Shown in pieces: positions 47,501 through 56,500 of a stretch of DNA of 64,000 bases. Made by a program: the position numbers and the translations under genes. Source of the stretch: Eupeodes corollae (Eukaryota > Arthropoda > Insecta > Diptera > Syrphidae); NCBI RefSeq assembly GCF_945859685.1, contig NC_079147.1:60170946-60234945 (forward strand), given 5' to 3'. The notes beneath the pieces are model-generated. The model made no database searches. It was not told the DNA's origin and was given only the letters and a program-made list of their open reading frames with translations. Each line of letters begins with the position of its first letter. Positions within the stretch are counted from its first letter, which is position 1.

Positions 47501-50500
47501 ACAAACTCAACAGTTATCTATTGTTTGAGATCTTTCGCATGAAAGATTCCAATCTTTTTCCCAACTAGGTTCTCCAGCTCGTACATGCTTTTTCCTACGG
47601 GTTTGACAATTCGACATTTAACATATTTAGGACAAAGTTTAGACGATAAAAGTTTCGAGGAGTCACTTAGTATGAAGTTTCGTTTGTAAACCTCTTGACC
47701 AGGCAAGTATCGGACATTTCGAGACCTGGTGTTGTACGTTTTCCTCCCCTTCTCGTTAGCTATTGTTATATTTTCTTTCAGCTTAGCACGTATTAAGTGC
47801 AATCGCTCTTGCCGCGGTAAGGTCGCCAACTCGCCATCCTCAAGGACGTTTAACTTTTGTGCCAGTGCATATCCGCTCGCGTGTGTCATCATATTTGTTC
47901 CAAAAAGAGCAAAGTATGGTGAGACACCGATGGCTGAATGCACTGAACTCCTTAAGGCACATGAGATGTCGCTCAAGTGGCTATCCCAATCGCGCTGATC
48001 TTCTTTCAGATAGGAACGTATGGCGGCTAATAACGTACGGTTGACTCTCTCGGAAGCGTTAGATTGTGGCGAGTAGTTTGCTGTTTTGAAATGACGTATT
48101 CCATATTTTTCCAAAAAACTTTGAAATTCCTTTGACACAAACTGTTTTCCATTATCGGAATGTAAAATTTGTGGAACGCCATATGCATTAAATATGTCGT
48201 TTCGCAAGTAAGTTATTATGTTACTTGACGTTGCTGAACGAAGCGGCTTTAGGAATACAAATTTAGACATATGATCTAGTACAACAAAAACATACACATT
48301 TCCTGCTTTTGACCTAGGGTATGGACCAATAAAATCAACATATAACTTCTGAAACGGACGGTCGGTGACATAACCATTCTCAATAGGTGGACGTTGGACT
48401 TGACTTGAAGACTTAGACTTTTTACACGTTTCACAATTACTTACAAACTGTCGAATTTGTACTGTCATGTTAGGCCAGTAAAAATACTGTCGTACACGGT
48501 ACAATGTTTTCGCCATTCCACCATGGGCGGCTTTCGGTGGGTTATGGGCATTAGCAATCAAATTTTCGGTTAAGGTTGCCGGTACCCATAACCGCCAAGA
48601 GTTCTCTACTAATAGATTTTCGCTATTAATAGGGAAGGTTCGTTTGTATACAAATGAATCTACTATCTTAACGTCGGGTAATTCTTTTTCATGCTCTCGT
48701 ACGGTATCTATGAGGTTTTTGTACTCCTCTGATTTAAATTCGTCGGATTCTAAATCTATCCAGGGAATTATTTCGCCCATGTCCAAGCTATCCAAGTGTG
48801 CTCGAGAAAGAGTGTCTGGCACGACATTCAGCGATCCTTTTCGGTGCTCTATGTCGAAGGTATATGATTGCAACTCAAGAGACCATCTAGCCAATCTACC
48901 ACTGAGATCTTTCATGGTCATTAACCATTTTAAGCTAGAGTGATCAGTTATGATGGTGAAATCCATACCTTCAACATAAGGTCTGAACTTTTTCACTGCC
49001 ATCACCGCGGCCATACATTCCTTCTCGGTCACACTATAGTTTCGCTGGCATGAGTTAAGTTTTTGGGAAAAATAAGAAATAGGACTTTCTTCATCAGCCT
49101 CTCCCTTCTGAAAAAGAACGGCCCCGATTCCGGAATCGGAAGCATCACATTGAACATAAAATCGTTTCGAGAAATCTGGGTGTGTCAGCACCGGAGCTGT
49201 CGTAAGAGCTCTTTTCAAATTTTCGAACGCGACTTTAGCTTCATCTGTCATGACAAACTTCGCGTTCTTTTTCTTGAGAGTATCCGTCAAGGGAGCTGTT
49301 AAGTTTGAAAAGTCTCTTATAAAACGCCTATACCATCCGGCCAACCCAAGTAACCTTCTCACCTGCCTAGCATTTTTCGGTATAGGAAAGTCAACTACAG
49401 CCTCTATTTTTGCCGGATCTGTTTTTAATTTTCCACCACCAACAATGAAACCCAAGTACTTCAGTTCTTTAAAACAAAACTTGGACTTCTTGACATTGAT
49501 AGTGAGATTAGCCTTTCTGAGACAATCGGCTACTTCTCCTAACAGTGCAACATGTGTTTCAAAGTCTGGCGCGATAATTAACAGATCATCTAAGTAAACA
49601 AATACGCGATCTCTAAGTCGGCTTGGGATAACTTTATCCATTAGTCTGCACAACCTTTGGGCAGCATTACACAACCCGAAAGGCATCACCGTAAACTGGT
49701 ACAGAGGTCTTCCCGGTACCGCAAACGCTGTTTTCTCTCTGCTATCTTTCTCCAGTGGTATCTGCCAGAATGCTTCTTTCAGATCTACACTACTGATGTA
49801 GTAAGTATCTGGAAGACGACTGATCAGACCTTCGATACTGGGAAGAGGATTGGCGTCCTTTTTGCTCACCGAGTTGACCTTACGGGAATCCAGGCAAAAC
49901 CGGTATTTTACGGTACCATTTGGACCTGGTTTCTTTATAAGAACAACTGGTGAACACCATGGACTTTCACTCTCTTCAATAACTCCAATCTTAAGCATCC
50001 TGTCGATCTCCTGGTACAACACGGCTTGGACCACTGGAGAAACAGGATAGTGCCTCTGCTTAATCGGTACCGCGTCCCCGGTATCAATAACGTGCTCCAT
50101 GAGCGTCGTCTTCCCGAGACCGTGCCGATCGTAATCTAAAAATTTTTGCTTTACCGTTTCCAATACCGATCGCTGTTCCAATGAAAGTTCATGAGCATTC
50201 ATCAAATCAGCGTCCTGTTCTAGAACCGAAACAGAACTTAAAATGTTCGGAGCGATCTGGAACGCCTTCCAAAAGTCCACTCCTAAATACAATTCTTGGT
50301 CTAGATTGGGAACTAGGTATAAGGTGACATTTTGTTCTACATTCCTGTACTGGATTAACACATTTATTTTCCCTATTATTTTCTGACTTTGACCGTCAGC
50401 TGTTTTAACGCCCGAACTGTACGGTTGTTGTCGTATTTTTAAATCTTCTATAAACTTAAGACAATTTTTTCCTAAGATACTTATACTGGCCCCGCTGTCC

Positions 50501-53500
50501 AAGAGTCCGGTTATCTCTCGGTCACATATTTTTACCTTCGCGTAAGGCCTAGGGTCAGTTTGGGTATCAATGACCGTTGACGCGATTTTATGCCGAGTTT
50601 GTTTTCTTAATTCATATCTCGATCTCGCTTTCTTAATTCTGCTGGATATTTCGCTAACTCTTCCTTGAAAAATTTTATCTCTCGCCTCATAATATTCTTT
50701 TAACCTAACGTGTAATGGTTTTATTTCTCTTTTGTTTCCTGGTTTCTTCTCTAATTCAACATCTTTCTTTTTTTCTCTAGCTAAAATTGTAATTCTTGTC
50801 TCATCAATATTGGATTTTGAATAGTCATTCTCTAAAGGTTTGTCTGGGGTGTCTGAGTCGAACGCGACTCCCCCGGAGTTGTCGCGTTCCGATGGCGGTT
50901 TTCCGGATTACACCGAGGACATTTGGGAGTGATGACACCATCAAGCCCACACCTGTAACAAAATATGTTTCTTTTGTTGGAAGGACAGTCCACGAAAGAG
51001 TGACCTTGGATCCGACAGTTCCAACACTCTCCGGCCCTGCCTTCACCTTGGCCTACTGAAGTTTTCGGTCGAGCTCCCGAACGCTGAAAAGCATCTACGT
51101 GCTCACCTACTGATGAAACCACTTCTGGATCCGCAACAACATCTAACTCATTTGCTACGAACCGATGTGGAGCTCTATTCGGTTTTTGACCTTCTCGGTC
51201 CTTTTTCGGAAAAGCGTACTCCGCCTCCTTACAAGCCATCCTCAGTTGGTCCATTGAGAAAATGGTTTGAGGATACACTAACGGTTCCAATCGTTCGTTC
51301 AGGTTTCTCTTAATCATTCTTACCAGCTGATTCTCGGGGATCTGGACTTTTAATTGAGACCGTAAACGAGTTATCGCCGCAAAATAGTCGTCGCTTGACT
51401 CCCAGTTGCCTTGCTTACGATCCCTTATTTCACCAGTTATCTCGATATCCGATTTGGAACTCTCGAACTGACGTATTAAGGCATCCCGTAGCATCGGCCA
51501 ATCTGGCTGTCCATTTGAGCGAAGATACCACCAGTACCATTCACTCGCAGCCCCCGAGAGTAAGAGATGAAAGTCTCTTAGAATCTCAGCCCATGCACAC
51601 CTATACTTATCTTGTAGCATCTCGACTCTGAATACAAACTCTTCTACTCTAGGGTCAGCGGACTTCCCGTCAAACTGTAGCTTCCACTTGTCCAACCGGA
51701 TGGGCGTTTTCATCACCGGTGGTGGATATACCGGAGGAGGGTTGAAGTAGAGAGGCTGAGGGTATCTCGGAGTGAACCCATTTGGTTCCTGGTATGGGTT
51801 TGGATGGGACATGCCGTTTGCCTCAGACGCACTAACAGGACCTTGGTTCACACTCCGATCCCTTGTAGTATACGACAGTCTCGGATACTGATCGGCCCTG
51901 AAATTATTAAGCTGATCGTTCGACTGATGCGTTTGCCCACCAGAATCCCCTATCAAATTCTGAACTCTTCCTCCCCCAGTTGGTGGACCAGGTTGAGTTG
52001 GGTTTGTTTCTTTCAAAAGATCTAAAAACTGTTTTCTTATTTCATTTCTTAGCGATTCGGTTAGTTGCCTACTAAGCGTATTGTTGTAGGACGCACACGC
52101 GTCACCTACGGCCTGGCTAATCGCCGACCTAACTTCTTCAGTGATTCCAGAATTAATGGCTACTTGAGCCCCCGCGGCATGATTGTTCGATTGACCCCCG
52201 CTATCGGATGACCTTGCCATACCGTTGACCCAATTTGACGGCTCCGGCGATATTCCTCCAGGTGGAGTTAAATTACTATACGAAGGTGCCGATAATGTAT
52301 CGATCACACTTCTCCCATCCCCCGAATCTAAACCTACTAAACCTCCCTCAATTGGGTTTGCACCTTCGGTTAGTAATAAACCCTTTGACCGACCTTGTAT
52401 TTCCTGGGGATGATGGTCATTATTTCTAGCGATATTGTCAATAGGTCCTACCCCAATAGGTTTAGTTGCAGGTACTTCTTCATTCGGAGAGTTTCCCAAC
52501 CTTGGACCAGACTTGTCCTTAGGAGAGTGCTGAACTCGAGACATCTCGGACGGAACTTGTAAAATCTTTTCACGTAAGGAGCGGGTAAGTCTTTGATCTG
52601 GCAATAAGTTTTGTACCTTGATTATTTTCTTTTCTAATTCTTCTTCCTCTTGTCTTTTCATAGGTCTTGCACAACAAAAACAAAAACTATACAACTATAC
52701 ACTAGACGCTATACAACAAAACCCTAACCTAAGATACAATTATTCCTATAATCTATAAACAAAAAAAAATAAAACCTAAAACTATAATTGTGTACAAAAA
52801 AAAATGAATTTGTTATAACTATTCTATAAAATCTAATTCTAAGCTAAATTATTCAAAAAAAATGTAAAAAAAATTATTTATGTAAATCCTTTAAAATCTA
52901 CAACCCTATTCTAATACACTAAGCCTAACTAATCTAAGTAACACTACAAATATCTATCAACTAAATGTGGTACTTAACTTACTATTATTTATATTTATCT
53001 TTTTAAACTACCGATACCTATATCTAAGAAAAAAAAACTATACCTATGTCTTTTTTTTTTGTTTTGGATTTTTCTTTTAATTTGTTTTATATATATTTTT
53101 TTTGACTGTATTTTATTTTTTTTTGTTGTATTTAACTATTCTACCTAAACCAAATTCTTAATTGCTAGTTAAAACGAAACTGATTAATTTAAAAAAACTT
53201 AATTTCTAAAAACCGAAATAAAAATTGAAATTAAAAAAAACGAAAAGAAACAAATAATATATATGTTTATGCTGGTACAGATTTTAAACTGATAGACAGA
53301 TTTGTAAACATTAATAAATTAAACCTATCGTAATAAAAAAAATGTAAAATATCGTTCTTAACTACTATATACCTCAACTGATCAAAGAATAAAAACTTAA
53401 TGCTAAAAAAGTAAATAAAATTGAAATAAAAAAAACTAAATATATGTATGTATGTATGTATGTATCGATTTTAAACTGAAGGAAAATTTGTAAAACCTTA

Positions 53501-56500
53501 ATACTTAAACCACTTGTAATAGAAAAGCTAACAAAAAAAACATTTATCACTTCTGACACCGCGAACGTTAAACACTATTAAGACTGAACGAAAGACTTCG
53601 ACAGATTGATAATACCCAAAATTTTTCAAACAAAATTATTCATAAAACACTTCGGAGGTGTTTCAGGCGGATTCTTCAGTTACTTCTCTTTTTCTTCGTA
53701 CATGGGACACTAACGAACTTCGCTTCACTTGCTAATCTCACTTTATGTTCCCGAGATATGTCCAACATACAACTTACACTCATTCACACCGCTCAATCAC
53801 TACCATGAACACACACACAACATTCTTTAATTATAAAAAGCCTGTTTTTATTTTTGCTTTTTGGGGTTCTTACCTCCTCGTCGCAATTGGGTGGGCATTC
53901 TATAAAGCTATCCCATCCAAGACTTACGATTCGACTAGAACCTTACCAAAATCACCGTCTTCAAATTGATTCTGGAACTCCAGTCGCGATTCATTCGGTA
54001 CGTAAAAACCTTCCGAAAGAAGACATACTGGACTCCCTTAAACGTTTAGCAAAAATATTTATTCCTTACTCGTTCCGACTGTCCTCTCGAACCGATCTTC
54101 AACGCTTCGTCGCAAGTATGCAAGCATTCTTAAAGCTATCTTGCATACGACATACGCTGCAATTGAAAACGGTTTCGAAAACAGGCGGATACGGTTCACA
54201 GAATTTTGCATGATCTTTATTTATGGTTTCCGTTCCCATCTCTTAGTCTTTGCATCGCAAATAAGCGAGTTTTCTTACGAGCTATCTCGTTTATGTCTTA
54301 TGCTCCGACCAAGATCTGGGCCCCAAAACCACTGAAAAGATTAAAAAAAAAACATACTATCACATTCATACACAAAACCACTTTGGTTGCAAACACGTTG
54401 CAAATACGTTGGGCGCCATTTGAAATGAGAGGCAATAGGTAGGTTTGATAAGGAAGGGATTTAGGATAGGATAGGAGCGCGGAGGATTCAATGACCAGCC
54501 AGGCCAGAACTAGGATGGGATAAGGGGTACGGGAGTTGGGATAGAATGTCCACTACGAAGGCGATGGCATGCTCGCGATGCTCGGCTAAGCTCGCCGGAT
54601 GAGGGGGGGATCTTACCCTCGTAGATGGACCTCACCTCTTTCCAAAACTAAAATTTCATGCCATTACACAAAAACTTAAACGATCCCAAAACAAGACGAT
54701 TACAATACCACATAACTCTAAAGAAACAAAAACATATACCGACTTACACACTACAACCAAAACACGACTTCCAAGCTAGCACTACAAGTAAAGAACACCA
54801 AACACAAGACAACCTACACACCGCCACCAGACACAGAACTATCGACACACTACGACCGACACACCATCACCAAACAGCACTACATTCACGCTCGACCTGA
54901 CACACTATCACCGGATAACACGACATTCACGCCGGACCTGACACACTATCACCGGATAACACGACATTCACGCCGGACCTGACACACCTCGAGAACGCTG
55001 CGGCTGTTGTTGCAGCATGGCCGTACCCACCCAACCTGGAGTTCGACTGGCCTTTACTTTCGAACTCCCCTTACTAGTCTTTGAAGCTGAAGTTTACGTT
55101 GTAGAACCCTGTTCACTGAAGAGCATTATCCAGCCCTACCACACCTCCTCTGAAAATTGTAATCAGCACTCCATAATATTTAAGTACTGAACACCAAAAG
55201 TTGATAAAATCAAAAAAATAACACAACAAATCGACTACACTGTAACGTGACTTACATTTTATTTAAATAGACTCGTAACTAACATAAATGGAATATAAAA
55301 AAAAATATAAAGAATAATTTCGAAATTTGAAAATTAGAAAAATTGTAAATTTAAAAAAAATTGAAAATTTGAAATAACTTAAATAAAAAAAATCAAAGGA
55401 AAACACAAAATTTCTCCTCAGAAGTATATATGTACCTAGTGTACCTAATCCAAAAACAAACAAAAAAAAAACAGGGACTTTCTCCGTGTGGAGGAGACTT
55501 AAGTTCCCTTGTTCTCCCCGGAAATCTACGCCGTCTTCCTTTTATGAAGCGGCTGTACCAATTCCTCTTTTATCCTACCTACCAAGAGCTCTCTATAGGT
55601 AGCTAAAGGGATGCAAAATGTTGCCTCTACTTTGACAGGGAGGGGTATGGGGAACCTACGCCGCCCCGACGAACTCTACCCGTAATGCTTACTCGACACT
55701 AACAAAAAATAACGACGCACTCTAGACACATATACCGATACAAGGAGTTACAAAATAAAGTCGTTATAAATTTGAATATTTGTTGTTTCAATGTCACGTT
55801 ACTAATTTTTCCTTTGTTATTTGTTGTACAGCTAGGTATACGTATATATCTATATATATATAAGCAAATCCTAGAATCGATTCGCCAGGAACCGAATCCT
55901 TTTCTCCTATCCCGCCGGATTGGCGTAAATGTTAACGAGAATGCACAAAGAGATATATATATATATGTATATGTAGTTAACACTTATATAAATATAGGGG
56001 TGAGATTGGTTTTGGCTAGTAAAGTTACTTGGTGATCCGGGTCTATCGACGGATCAATCTTATGTTCAGCACAACCTCCACATCACCTTGGGAATGAAAT
56101 TTTCTTTCTCTAGGACCGTCGCTCACTCCTACGCCAACCACCGCGCCGGCCGCCAAAACTCAATCTCACTACAATATGTATTTATGATTTTTTTATTTGT
56201 TCCTATTATAATATAACTAAAAGTATCACTCACCCTCAGCTATTATTTTAAATTTTTTTCCTCTTTATGGATTTATCTTCTTTCTTTCTTCACTGAACAT
56301 ATATTAATCGTTAAAAAAACTTATACAAAAAAACCTTTAAGAAAAATAAATTTAATTTAAATTCTTAACGCGTTATACGGACAACGAACCTATTTCCTTT
56401 TTTTTACGTTTTTTTTTTCACTTCTTTTGTTTTATGCCACTTTTAAATTTAAATACCTAGATGCTTTCGTCACCCACTCTGAACTACAAATGACTTCTAG

